A stretch of 41,719 nt of DNA from Bacteroidota bacterium (lineage in GTDB: Bacteria; Bacteroidota; Bacteroidia; Chitinophagales; Chitinophagaceae), in assembly GCA_023415275.1 (NCBI GenBank), contig JAEZLJ010000010.1, positions 1 through 41,719 of the forward strand, in the 5' to 3' direction. This document shows, one piece after another, positions 1-7,050 of this stretch. Position 1 is the stretch's first letter; each line of letters starts with the position of its first letter. The notes beneath the pieces are model-generated. The model made no database searches. It saw nothing but the letters and a program-made list of their open reading frames with translations, and had not been told where the DNA came from. The translations under genes were made by a program, and so were the position numbers.

Positions 1-174
1 GTTCCTGATGCGTCCACTGATACTATCAAAAGAAAAAGCATAGCCTGTTTTTTTGGCTACATTTCCTTTTTGAAAATCTATACTGTTCATAGCCAGGCTT
101 TGCTCTGCAGACAGAGATTTTTTCAAAAGGATCTTAATTACTGGCAAATACTTGCCCCAGGTCATAGTATACAT
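1..174 (-). CDS. hypothetical protein, N-terminal part, cut by left window edge
   Basis: On the minus strand an open frame of 58 codons begins at the ATG at 172-174 (MYTMTWGKYLPVIKILLKKS...) and runs without a stop to base 1. A second Met is codon 4. The residue mix looks coding: a basic amphipathic helix (KILLKKSLSAEQSL) followed by DFQKGNVAKKTGYAF. It starts 21 bp after the stop of the 92-aa gene at 196-474 and shares its strand, so the two are probably co-transcribed with the RRM gene upstream of them. I do not recognise the family. The C-terminal part lies outside the window. Confidence 0.6.
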   Translation of the reverse strand, partial: MYTMTWGKYLPVIKILLKKSLSAEQSLAMNSIDFQKGNVAKKTGYAFSFDSISGRIRN

Positions 175-195
175 AGTTATATTGTTTCTTATGAA

Positions 196-474
196 TTATG
201 CTTCTTCCTCGAATGCTTCGGCATGAGGTGTGAGTCTTTGAAACTCAGTTCCACAAAAGATCTTGGCAAGCCCTGCGTTCTTTGTTCGATTGTAAGCGTC
301 GAAATGAGTGCGGGTAACGATACGCCAGAAATTCTTTGACTTCAGGTCGCTATAATCATTGTCCCTGATAAACAAACCATATATAGCATCTCTTTTTTTA
401 AAAGTGATCTTTACATAGTTGTTCTGTTGCGTGATTTTCTTTTCAAGGAACTTTTCGATTTCTTCAATATTCAT
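196..474 (-). CDS. hypothetical 92-aa protein downstream of RRM protein
   Basis: The product begins MNIEEIEKFLEKKITQQNNY, has a central basic and aromatic segment (VKITFKKRDAIYGLFI) and ends in an acidic tail (EAFEEEA). It has no signal peptide or membrane segment, so it should be cytoplasmic. The start lies 11 bp after the RRM gene stop on the same strand, and 21 bp separate its stop from the next gene, so the three probably form one transcription unit. The length and the beta-rich middle would suit a small nucleic-acid-associated protein. That is inference from context only; I do not recognise the family. Confidence 0.7.
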   Translation of the reverse strand: MNIEEIEKFLEKKITQQNNYVKITFKKRDAIYGLFIRDNDYSDLKSKNFWRIVTRTHFDAYNRTKNAGLAKIFCGTEFQRLTPHAEAFEEEA

Positions 475-485
475 AATTACCTGAT

Positions 486-752
486 TTACTTATTAAACCT
501 TTCAACCCAATTAGAAGGGTTTCTACCGGATACGGCCAGGATTTGGCCGTCAATAATGCTGCCATTTAATTGACCTATAGCGTGTTCAGCTTCATGCCCA
601 TGAGCCATCTCTACAAGAGCATGTCCATTATGTTCAGCATGTAGCATATTATATAACAGCCTGGTAGATGAAACATTACCATGCGTTGCAAAAAGCAGCT
701 CCAAAGAATCAACTGTAACTTTTTTTCCCAAATTGGAAATATATATAACCAT
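486..752 (-). CDS. RRM-type RNA-binding protein, 88 aa
   Basis: This is a single RNA recognition motif. The RNP2-like strand is VIYISNL at residues 2-8, and the usual octapeptide region is replaced by HNGHALVEMA at about residues 41-50. The second repeat half is EHAIGQLNGSIIDGQILAV. Small single-RRM proteins are frequent in Bacteroidota and bind single-stranded RNA as post-transcriptional regulators. The RNP1 element is weaker than canonical KGFGFVEM because it has His-Gly-His-Ala, so RNA contacts may differ. It heads a minus-strand set with the 92-aa gene. A TAAATTTG element about 95 nt upstream could be its promoter, which would give a long leader. Confidence 0.88.
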   Translation of the reverse strand: MVIYISNLGKKVTVDSLELLFATHGNVSSTRLLYNMLHAEHNGHALVEMAHGHEAEHAIGQLNGSIIDGQILAVSGRNPSNWVERFNK

Positions 753-1219
753 AAATCTTTTAATTCCGTCTGAGATAGCAAAGTTGTGAAGGCTTCAAAG
801 AGATCGGGAAAGAAATAACAAAGCTGCTACAAACTCAAAGTGTTTACAAATTTACGCTTTATTTCCCAGTTAGGGTGTAAGAGGATAGTTAACACTCCCC
901 ACTAGGCTTATATTATGATCCTTCATTTATTGTAAAGAGTGAATCATTTTATAAGTGAGGGCGATGAAATCCGGGTATTGCAATTGTACGGTTTTATCAA
1001 TTTTGCATCTATCATATCTTATCAATAGGAATTATTAATATTTATTGACTATGATCAACGATAAGTAAAAACTGGTAGTCAACAATATGGTATTCAGTTA
1101 ATTATAGAAACTAACTCTTAATTCTTTCATACTAAATGTATAAGATTAATCCGCTTTACTGTTATCTTTTTTAAACAAAACGTAGGCATGGTGGTAAATC
1201 GAATGTATTTTTCCGTTAT
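753..1219. other. long AT-rich intergenic region between RRM and ArsR genes
   Basis: About 470 bp (540 bp including the dyads before arsR) separate the divergent RRM and ArsR genes. I found no convincing reading frame or RNA gene. It holds the candidate RRM promoter at 847-854 and a weak 7-bp inverted repeat, TTGACTA at 1045-1051 with TAGTCAA at 1076-1082. The rest is unremarkable AT-rich sequence. The size would permit a small regulatory RNA, but nothing in the sequence demands one. Confidence 0.5.
847..854 (-). promoter_or_regulatory. candidate -7 element (TAAATTTG) for the RRM gene
   Basis: Read on the minus strand, this 8-mer fits the Bacteroidota -7 consensus TAnnTTTG exactly. It lies about 95 bp before the RRM start codon. 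No clear TTG was found 19-21 bp further upstream, so the assignment is tentative. Confidence 0.35.
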
Positions 1220-1275
1220 TGTGATATTTATCACATGGAATACATGTATAACATGTTAAGTTTGATTATTCAAAC
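1220..1275 (+). promoter_or_regulatory. three consecutive operator-like dyads and promoter before the ArsR gene
   Basis: Three symmetrical sites lie in 56 bp. TGTGATATTTATCACA at 1220-1235 is a perfect dyad matching the CRP/FNR-family pattern TGTGA-N6-TCACA. ACATGT-ATA-ACATGT is at 1242-1256. GTTTGA-TTAT-TCAAAC is at 1260-1275. A -7 element TAAGTTTG (consensus TAnnTTTG) sits at 1257-1264, overlapping the third dyad, and would place the transcription start near 1270, about 20 nt before the ATG at 1294. A dyad overlapping the promoter suggests repression, possibly by the ArsR-type product itself. The upstream CRP-like dyad would suit an activator. Binding roles are inference. Confidence 0.55.
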
Positions 1276-1293
1276 ATTAATTAAACGAGCAAT

Positions 1294-1644
1294 ATGCAAA
1301 CCAACGAAAACAACCTGAACATTAATGTCATTGAGGTAAAGAAAGCTGCCATGGTGCTAAGGGCCATTAACCATAAGCTCAGACAGCAGATCGTTCAGTT
1401 GATCCATAGTGCCGGCAGAATCACCGTGACTGAGATATATGTAAAGCTACGGCTGGAACAGTCAGTAGCTTCTCAACATCTTGCCATTCTTCGTAAAGCT
1501 GGTTTTCTGAATACTGACCGTGATGGAAAGTTCATTTATTATAAAGTGAATTATGCCAGGTTTGATGAAGTAGATGCATTTACCAGGCAGTTATTACACA
1601 TCGCTAATAACAATGTGGCTATTTCTGATGTAAGTGCCAATTAA
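1294..1644 (+). CDS. ArsR/SmtB-family winged-helix regulator, 116 aa
   Basis: The central winged helix-turn-helix covers about residues 25-85. It includes LRQQIVQLIHSAGRITVTEI, the recognition helix region SVASQHLAILRKAG, and the beta wing GKFIYYKVN. These are the usual ArsR-family landmarks. The protein contains no cysteine at all, so the classical arsenite and cadmium thiolate sites are absent. It is therefore either a metal-independent family member or one using His/Asp ligands. It is preceded by three dyads and a TAAGTTTG promoter element and followed by a strong terminator, so it is probably monocistronic and autoregulated. No metal transporter or detoxification gene lies nearby, so its target is unknown. 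Confidence 0.9.
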   Translation: MQTNENNLNINVIEVKKAAMVLRAINHKLRQQIVQLIHSAGRITVTEIYVKLRLEQSVASQHLAILRKAGFLNTDRDGKFIYYKVNYARFDEVDAFTRQLLHIANNNVAISDVSAN

Positions 1645-1710
1645 TAGAATGCAGTATATAAGTTTATTTATCTGAATTAATAGCATAAAACAAATCATTG
1701 AATACTTTGT

Positions 1711-1740
1711 ACAGCCAGGTTCTCACCCTGGCTGTTTTTC
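1711..1740 (+). terminator. intrinsic terminator after the ArsR gene
   Basis: A perfect 9-bp stem (ACAGCCAGG with CCTGGCTGT), a 7-nt loop and a T run, 66 bp after the ArsR stop codon. Confidence 0.85.
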
Positions 1741-1840
1741 ATGAATAAAAGTTAGGTCCTTCCCTTAATATTTTCAGGTGAGCCCATACATTTACAGGTA
1801 TGGGTATATAAAGCATTGTGTAAATCCTTAATTTACATCC

Positions 1841-2125
1841 ATGCCCATGACTGACTACCGTGAAGCACTGGAAGAGGCGGTGCGCACCTTGCATAAAGTA
1901 GAAATAGAATTATTTACCGCTATGGTGAATGTCGGCTTTAAGGGACCTTATGATGACCTCTCCAAATTGCATGAAGTGGGCGAGGTGATCAACCTGGAGG
2001 TGGCCATGTTTGAAGAGACCGGCGACCATAATGTGGACCTTCTTATTGGAGCTTTAAAAAATGTGGCCAAAGTGAAACAGGAAATTGTGAATATCAATGC
2101 AATAGATATTGAACTGGAAGATTGA
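1841..2125 (+). CDS. hypothetical 94-aa protein
   Basis: This is a small soluble acidic protein beginning MPMTDYREALEEAVRTLHKV and ending in a strongly acidic tail (DIELED). The predicted make-up is mostly helical: helices at about 5-28 and 40-58 and a C-terminal helix at about 66-85 (LLIGALKNVAKVKQEIV). The start could also be Met3. It lies 103 bp before the caspase-like gene on the same strand, so co-transcription is possible. I do not recognise the family. Confidence 0.65.
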   Translation: MPMTDYREALEEAVRTLHKVEIELFTAMVNVGFKGPYDDLSKLHEVGEVINLEVAMFEETGDHNVDLLIGALKNVAKVKQEIVNINAIDIELED

Positions 2126-2227
2126 GAAGGGCCACAGTAGCAAAATCGGGGAACATCATCCTAAATCTTAACCTTCCCCTTATTTATCAATCCGGGATTT
2201 ATACTTTTATCCTCTTTATTGCATCCT

Positions 2228-2815
2228 ATGAAGATCGCCAAATCAAAACATAAGAATATCTATTGCATCGAGGGTAACTGGACCCATGATCTCCGTGACA
2301 AGAGAAGCATCAAAACCGGGCTTGAATTCCTGGAACATAACTCTTACTCCAAAAAGCATGTATTGCATATACACAGGCAATGTGCTTCCTTGCCCGAATT
2401 TGAGATCCTGTTAAAAGAGTCCGTTTTTAAAAAATATGACCGCTACAGTATTATTTACATGGCCTTTCATGGTCATGAAGGCATTTTACAGGTTGGAAAG
2501 AGAACTACCATCTCTATAGATACCATAGCTGAAATGGTACAGGATAAAACTCAAAACAAGATCATTCACTTTGGCAGCTGTGAAACCCTTAAAGTAAAAA
2601 AGCCTCAATTGAACCGCTTCCTGAAAAAGACGGGTGCGCTGGCAGTTTCAGGATATGAAAAAAGCATTGATTTTATGCCCAGTACCTTCCTGGACCTTCT
2701 TTACTTCCAGTTTTGCCAGCAATACCAAAAGATGTACCTGGTGGAACGGGATGTGAAGCAGTATTATGGCAAGCTGGCCAGGGAGCTTGGCTTTAAAATG
2801 ATATACGAGAAGTAA
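2228..2815 (+). CDS. small CHAT/caspase-like protein with His/Cys pair, 195 aa
   Basis: I chose the ATG at 2228 over an in-frame TTG three codons upstream. Two motifs stand out: YMAFHGHEG, with His81-Gly82, and IIHFGSCET, with Cys118. Both sit at the ends of hydrophobic beta-strands (YSIIYMAF, NKIIHFG). This is the arrangement of the catalytic dyad in the caspase/CHAT (clan CD) fold, where His-Gly follows one strand and Cys follows the next about 35-45 residues later. A third strand, GALAVSGYE, follows at about 137-145. There is no signal peptide or extra domain. I recall a bacterial domain of unknown function of this type (DUF6642) but could not check. Proteolytic activity is inference. Confidence 0.65.
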   Translation: MKIAKSKHKNIYCIEGNWTHDLRDKRSIKTGLEFLEHNSYSKKHVLHIHRQCASLPEFEILLKESVFKKYDRYSIIYMAFHGHEGILQVGKRTTISIDTIAEMVQDKTQNKIIHFGSCETLKVKKPQLNRFLKKTGALAVSGYEKSIDFMPSTFLDLLYFQFCQQYQKMYLVERDVKQYYGKLARELGFKMIYEK

Positions 2816-2994
2816 AGGGTGAGCTAATCGCTTTATATTATTTTACCAGTCCCATCCTTTAAGCTTGTTCTATAAAGACCTTTTATATCCATGACAAGTT
2901 TTTCATCTGTTAACTTGAGATCAAAAAAGCATTCTCCTTTTCATTTCTCCTGATTCATCCCAACTTTACCGTCTCAAATTTGTTTCCTTAACAA

Positions 2995-4275
2995 ATGAAA
3001 CTGGCCATACTTTGGTTACGAAGAGATTTGAGACTGGATGATAACACAGCTTTGCGGCAGGCATTCCGTTCCGGGTTGCCGGTATTGCCACTTTTTATAT
3101 TTGACGATCTTATCTTAAAGGAACTGCCCGAAGATGATGCAAGGGTAAACTTCATTTATCAATCCCTTGCCAATATGCACGCCATGCTGCATGAATCAGG
3201 CAGCTCACTGCTATGTAAGAAAGGTAACCCCCTTACCATTTGGAAAGAATTGATCAACGAATATGAAATAGCGGAAGTTTATACGAATAAAGATTATGAA
3301 CCCTATGCCACGAAAAGAGACAGCCAGGTCCAATCCTTATTGCAGGCACATGATATAGCATTCCATAGCTATAAGGACCAGGTAATATTTGAAGCAAATG
3401 AAATTGTAAAGGAAAATTTGAGGCCCTACACCATATTCACGCCTTATAAGAATAAATGGTTGCAGGCATTTGATAGTTTGTCGCCCTCGAAGCAGCAACC
3501 CATTCAATGGGATAAGTTTTATAAACATCATTTTGACCTGCCGTCTATTACGGACATAGGTTTTCGCGAATCCTCCATTACAGTACCTCCCTTTAATCCT
3601 TCGGTTTTGGACGACTATGCCGCCAGCCGTGATTATCCTTCCAGGTCCACATCTCATATTGGACCTCATTTAAGGTTTGGAACATTGAGCATACGTAAGA
3701 TAATTGCCAAACTGAAGCCTAAACATGCCACGTTTTTATCCGAGTTGATTTGGCGGGAATTCTTCATGCAGATCCTGTATCATTTTCCCTATGTGGTACA
3801 CCAAAACTTCAAAGAGGCATACAATGGTATAGAGTGGCGCAATAATGAAAATGAATTTGAAAAATGGTGCGCCGGCCAAACCGGTTATCCAATAGTAGAT
3901 GCAGGCATGCGTCAACTGAATGCAACGGGTTTTATGCATAACAGGGTTCGTATGATCACGGCTTCCTTCCTGTGTAAGCATTTGCTGGTTGACTGGCAAT
4001 GGGGAGAAGCCTACTTTGCCAGGAAACTACTAGATTATGAACTGGCATCCAATAATGGCAACTGGCAGTGGGCCGCAGGTACAGGATGCGATGCAGCCCC
4101 CTACTTTCGTATTTTCAATCCTATGACGCAGGCAATAAAATTTGATAAGGATGGAAGCTATATACGTCAATGGGTGCCTGAACTAGAAGGTTTCAACTAT
4201 CCAAAGCCGATAGTGGACCATGAAAAAGCCAGGGCCCGTGCATTGGAAGTGTACAAAAAGGGGTTGTCAAGATAA
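2995..4275 (+). CDS. phr: deoxyribodipyrimidine photolyase (class I)
   Basis: The 426-aa product is a cryptochrome/photolyase-family flavoprotein that would use blue light to split pyrimidine dimers in DNA. The N-terminal alpha/beta antenna domain (LAILWLRRDLRLDDNTAL, residues 3-20) covers about 1-130. The FAD-binding helical domain covers about 215-420. It contains HLRFGTLSI, ELIWREFFMQILYHFP, GYPIVDAGMRQLNATGFMHN, RMITASFL and NNGNWQWAAGTGCDAAPYFR, closely matching class I CPD photolyases such as E. coli PhrB. The class I assignment rests on these motifs; the antenna pigment cannot be told from sequence. The length is slightly shorter than E. coli PhrB (about 470 aa). It is flanked by a 179-bp upstream gap and a convergent small gene, so it is probably monocistronic. 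Confidence 0.93.
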   Translation: MKLAILWLRRDLRLDDNTALRQAFRSGLPVLPLFIFDDLILKELPEDDARVNFIYQSLANMHAMLHESGSSLLCKKGNPLTIWKELINEYEIAEVYTNKDYEPYATKRDSQVQSLLQAHDIAFHSYKDQVIFEANEIVKENLRPYTIFTPYKNKWLQAFDSLSPSKQQPIQWDKFYKHHFDLPSITDIGFRESSITVPPFNPSVLDDYAASRDYPSRSTSHIGPHLRFGTLSIRKIIAKLKPKHATFLSELIWREFFMQILYHFPYVVHQNFKEAYNGIEWRNNENEFEKWCAGQTGYPIVDAGMRQLNATGFMHNRVRMITASFLCKHLLVDWQWGEAYFARKLLDYELASNNGNWQWAAGTGCDAAPYFRIFNPMTQAIKFDKDGSYIRQWVPELEGFNYPKPIVDHEKARARALEVYKKGLSR

Positions 4276-4291
4276 AACCAACCAGCTTTTA

Positions 4292-4522
4292 TCAGCTTTT
4301 CCAACCATAGTCACATTGACCAGGCGTCTTTGAAGGGAAAATGAAATTGTATTTACTCAACTTCATTAGCTCCACCAACCGGGTAGCACTTACACCATAT
4401 ACCTGGGTTATTTCCTGGTACTCTTCGTCGCTTAACCCCATATGTTGCATGATGATTTGTTCAGAGGCCGTTTCAATGGCAGTCGCGGACAAAAGCCGCT
4501 TTTTAGTAAAAGAAGTTTTCAT
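4292..4522 (-). CDS. hypothetical 76-aa protein
   Basis: The product begins MKTSFTKKRLLSATAIETAS and is a small soluble protein. Its helical middle (SEQIIMQHMGLSDEEYQEITQVYGVSATRLVELMKL) could form a small helical bundle. It converges on the photolyase gene with a 16-bp gap. The opposite frame (4341-4595) also reads open, but this frame has the more natural composition. I do not recognise the family. Confidence 0.55.
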   Translation of the reverse strand: MKTSFTKKRLLSATAIETASEQIIMQHMGLSDEEYQEITQVYGVSATRLVELMKLSKYNFIFPSKTPGQCDYGWKS

Positions 4523-4582
4523 AGGCTGGAATAGGATAGTGACACAAATTACTCACTCCCTGACCAACCAGACAATTTCCTC

Positions 4583-4611
4583 ACCACTAAGTTGAGGGTC
4601 TAGTGGTTTTT
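4583..4611 (+). terminator. hairpin with T run in the gap upstream of slipin
   Basis: A 7-bp perfect stem (ACCACTA with TAGTGGT) and an 11-nt loop are followed by TTTTT on the plus strand. It lies about 310 bp after photolyase, so it could be a distant terminator for that transcript, or a structure in the leader of the minus-strand 76-aa gene. Confidence 0.35.
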
Positions 4612-4832
4612 ACTTATATCCATAATTAATAATTATAATGAAAGCTAGGGGAGAATCCATAAAACTCAGGAACAGCTAGCTAAATCACCTGTTTTGATTA
4701 AGCTTATTAATTAGGTCAAATCACCACCAGGTCTTACACAATCTGATCCTCACAACAATCATTTGAGAAAGGATGCATCAGGCATTCAGCTATTTCTTAT
4801 TAACCTGTATTCTCTTTCATTACATGGCTTGA
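4612..4832. other. intergenic stretch without recognisable gene
   Basis: The whole gap between the 76-aa gene and the end of the slipin gene is about 310 bp. Apart from the hairpin at 4583-4611 it is AT-rich, with no open frame of note, no repeat and no RNA gene that I could recognise. Confidence 0.4.
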
Positions 4833-5612
4833 TCATACCGGCTTAATAGTGTTTTCCCCTTTCATAAATGCCTTTAGCAAATCAATAGGTACCGGGAATA
4901 TGGTGGTGGTGTTGTTCTCTGACGATATTTCCACCAATGTTTGAAGGTAGCGAAGCGTCAATGCACTGGGATGGCTGCCCAATATCTCTGCTGCATCCGC
5001 CAGGCGCTGTGAAGCCTGGAATTCTCCCTCTGCCGAAATAACCTTTGACCGCCTTTCTCTTTCAGCCTCTGCCTGCCTGGCCATGGCACGCTGCATCTCC
5101 TGCGGCAGGTCTATCTGTTTTAATTCCACATTAGATACCTTGATGCCCCAGGGCTCTGTGTGGGCGTCAATGATCTGCTGTAATTGCTGGTTGATCTTAT
5201 CCCTTTTAGAAAGGATCTCATCCAGCTCTGATTGCCCTAATACACTACGCAAAGTAGTTTGCGATATCTGGGAGGTGGCGGTTAAAAAATTCTCCACCTG
5301 CACAATGGCTTTCTGCGGTTCTATCACACGGAAATACACCACCGCATTCACTTTAATAGAAACGTTATCCTGTGTGATCACATCCTGTGGCGGCACATCC
5401 AATACCACGGTGCGCAGGCTTACTTTAACCATCTTATCAATCACGGGCACTAGTAGTATCAGGCCTGGCCCTCTAACGCCATTCTTTCCTGCCAACCGGC
5501 CAAGCCGAAACACTACTCCCCGCTCATATTCACGTAGAATGCGGATGGCATTGCTTAAAATGATCAGGGCAAAAACAATGATGACAATGAGCACAATGGG
5601 ATACTGTTCCAT
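4833..5612 (-). CDS. slipin / SPFH (band 7) membrane protein
   Basis: The 259-aa product has one N-terminal membrane segment (about residues 5-27, YPIVLIVIIVFALIILSNAI). The SPFH domain starts at EYERGVVFRLGRL and includes the stomatin-type segments GPGLILLVPVIDK and LDVPPQDVITQDNVSIKVNAVVYF. A charged coiled-coil helix (MQRAMARQAEAERERRSKVISAEGE) leads to oligomerisation. Slipins form ring-like assemblies in the membrane and are substrates or partners of NfeD proteases. The start is 10 bp after the NfeD stop on the same strand, so the pair is one operon. This is the classic NfeD-slipin arrangement, supporting a joint role in membrane organisation. Confidence 0.93.
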   Translation of the reverse strand: MEQYPIVLIVIIVFALIILSNAIRILREYERGVVFRLGRLAGKNGVRGPGLILLVPVIDKMVKVSLRTVVLDVPPQDVITQDNVSIKVNAVVYFRVIEPQKAIVQVENFLTATSQISQTTLRSVLGQSELDEILSKRDKINQQLQQIIDAHTEPWGIKVSNVELKQIDLPQEMQRAMARQAEAERERRSKVISAEGEFQASQRLADAAEILGSHPSALTLRYLQTLVEISSENNTTTIFPVPIDLLKAFMKGENTIKPV

Positions 5613-5621
5613 ATTGTTAGA

Positions 5622-6896
5622 TTAAGTGGTTTGAAGCGGTTCGACGGTGAGCCGGAAGTTTTGCATAGAAAGCACCCTTATCTTTTCACCAGCCTCTATC
5701 CTGCCCGTATTGGATTGCGCCTGCCAGATCTCTCCATGCACCCTCACATTTCCCATTGGGTCCAGGGGTTCCAGTACCACCCCTGTCTCACCTATAAATC
5801 CTTCCAGACCGGTAACCGGTTTTGCACGCTGTGCCCTGATGCCGGCGCCCACCACAAACAAAAAGAACAAGGCTGTAACTACAGTAGTAGATACCACCAC
5901 CGTTGTGGATATTTTCAATAAGGGAAAGGCGCTATCATCCCGGATCAGCATCAATGAACCAAGCAATAGTGAAACGATGCCGCCAATGGTGAGCAGTCCA
6001 TGGCTCGTGATCTTTATTTCCAGCAGGAAAAGAATGATTCCAAAGATGATCAGGGCCAGGCCGGCATAATTCACAGGCAAGGTATGCAAGGCATAAAGGC
6101 CTAGTACCAATCCCAATACCCCGGCTATGCCCGGAAAAATAGAGCCTGGATTATATAGCTCAAAGAGTAACCCATAAAACCCCAGCATCAAAAGCATATA
6201 CGCCAGGTTGGGATCGCTGATGATATTGAGCAGTTTCTCGGAAAAACTCATGTCTATTGATTCAACGGAAGCCTTACTTGTGTGTAATGTGGTTGTTCCC
6301 TGGGCCAGGCTTATGGAGCGGCCATCTATCTGTTCCAGCAGGCTATGGGTATCTGTCGCCAACAGGTCTACCACTTTTTGCTGCACCGCCTCACTTCCTG
6401 TCAGGGAAACGCTTTTGCGTACAGCTTCTTCTGCCCAGGCTATATTTCTTGATCTCTTTTCAGCAATGGTACGAACAAAGGCCGCGGCATCATTGGTCAC
6501 TTTCTCGCTCATGGTAGTATCCATCTGGCCTTCAGACACAGGGTGAGCTGCCCCAATATTGGTTCCGGGTGCCATGGCCGCTATATGAGCCGCAAGGGTG
6601 ATGAATACGCCAGCAGAACCTGCATGGGCTCCACCGGGAGATACATAGACCACTACCGGCAGCGGCGCATCCAGTATAGCACCCACAATCACTCTTGTGG
6701 ATCTTAATAAACCACCCGGCGTATTTAAATGGATCAACAGGCATTGGGCATGCTCCCTGCCCGCTTTTTGAATACTTCTTTCCATAAAACCCGCCGAGGC
6801 CGGGTTGATGGTACCATCAATTGTTATAGCTACCACTTTTTGCGCCGGTAACCCAAAAGAATAAGAAAGAAAGAACAGTAAAAGGATCGCTTTCAC
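5622..6896 (-). CDS. long-form NfeD membrane serine protease
   Basis: The 424-aa protein begins with a GTG codon and a signal peptide (about residues 1-18). The ClpP-like domain follows at about 20-215, with HLNTPGG at 57-62, the nucleophile in HAGSAGVF (Ser94), and a candidate general-base Lys132 in EKVTNDAAAF. This is the Ser-Lys pair known from archaeal 1510-N-type proteases. About five membrane segments lie between 230 and 360, and the C-terminal NfeD OB-fold domain covers about 365-420 (GLEGFIGETGVVLEPLDPMG). Related enzymes cleave the hydrophobic C-terminus of stomatin-like partners. The slipin gene directly downstream is the expected partner. Confidence 0.93.
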   Translation of the reverse strand: MKAILLLFFLSYSFGLPAQKVVAITIDGTINPASAGFMERSIQKAGREHAQCLLIHLNTPGGLLRSTRVIVGAILDAPLPVVVYVSPGGAHAGSAGVFITLAAHIAAMAPGTNIGAAHPVSEGQMDTTMSEKVTNDAAAFVRTIAEKRSRNIAWAEEAVRKSVSLTGSEAVQQKVVDLLATDTHSLLEQIDGRSISLAQGTTTLHTSKASVESIDMSFSEKLLNIISDPNLAYMLLMLGFYGLLFELYNPGSIFPGIAGVLGLVLGLYALHTLPVNYAGLALIIFGIILFLLEIKITSHGLLTIGGIVSLLLGSLMLIRDDSAFPLLKISTTVVVSTTVVTALFFLFVVGAGIRAQRAKPVTGLEGFIGETGVVLEPLDPMGNVRVHGEIWQAQSNTGRIEAGEKIRVLSMQNFRLTVEPLQTT

Positions 6897-7050
6897 AATA
6901 CTGTAATTTACAAAAAACTAAGCGCATCTGTACCTATATAGTGCTTATTGGTTTAATATTTGCTCAGTTTCAGCCAGCGAACTGGCCTATTGAACCGGCT
7001 GAATAAAGGAAGGCAACGGCAACCTATTTTATTACAGAAAAACCACCACC

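Noticed and set aside
24..47. A string like TATCAAAAGAAA..GCATAGCCTG also occurs near 7566-7588
   Set aside because: The match has a 2-base gap, falls in unrelated coding sequence (opposite strand in one case) and shows no further similarity, so I take it as coincidence.
1045..1082. 7-bp inverted repeat TTGACTA / TAGTCAA in the RRM-ArsR gap
   Set aside because: Arms are short, the loop is 24 nt and no promoter is near; expected by chance in AT-rich DNA.
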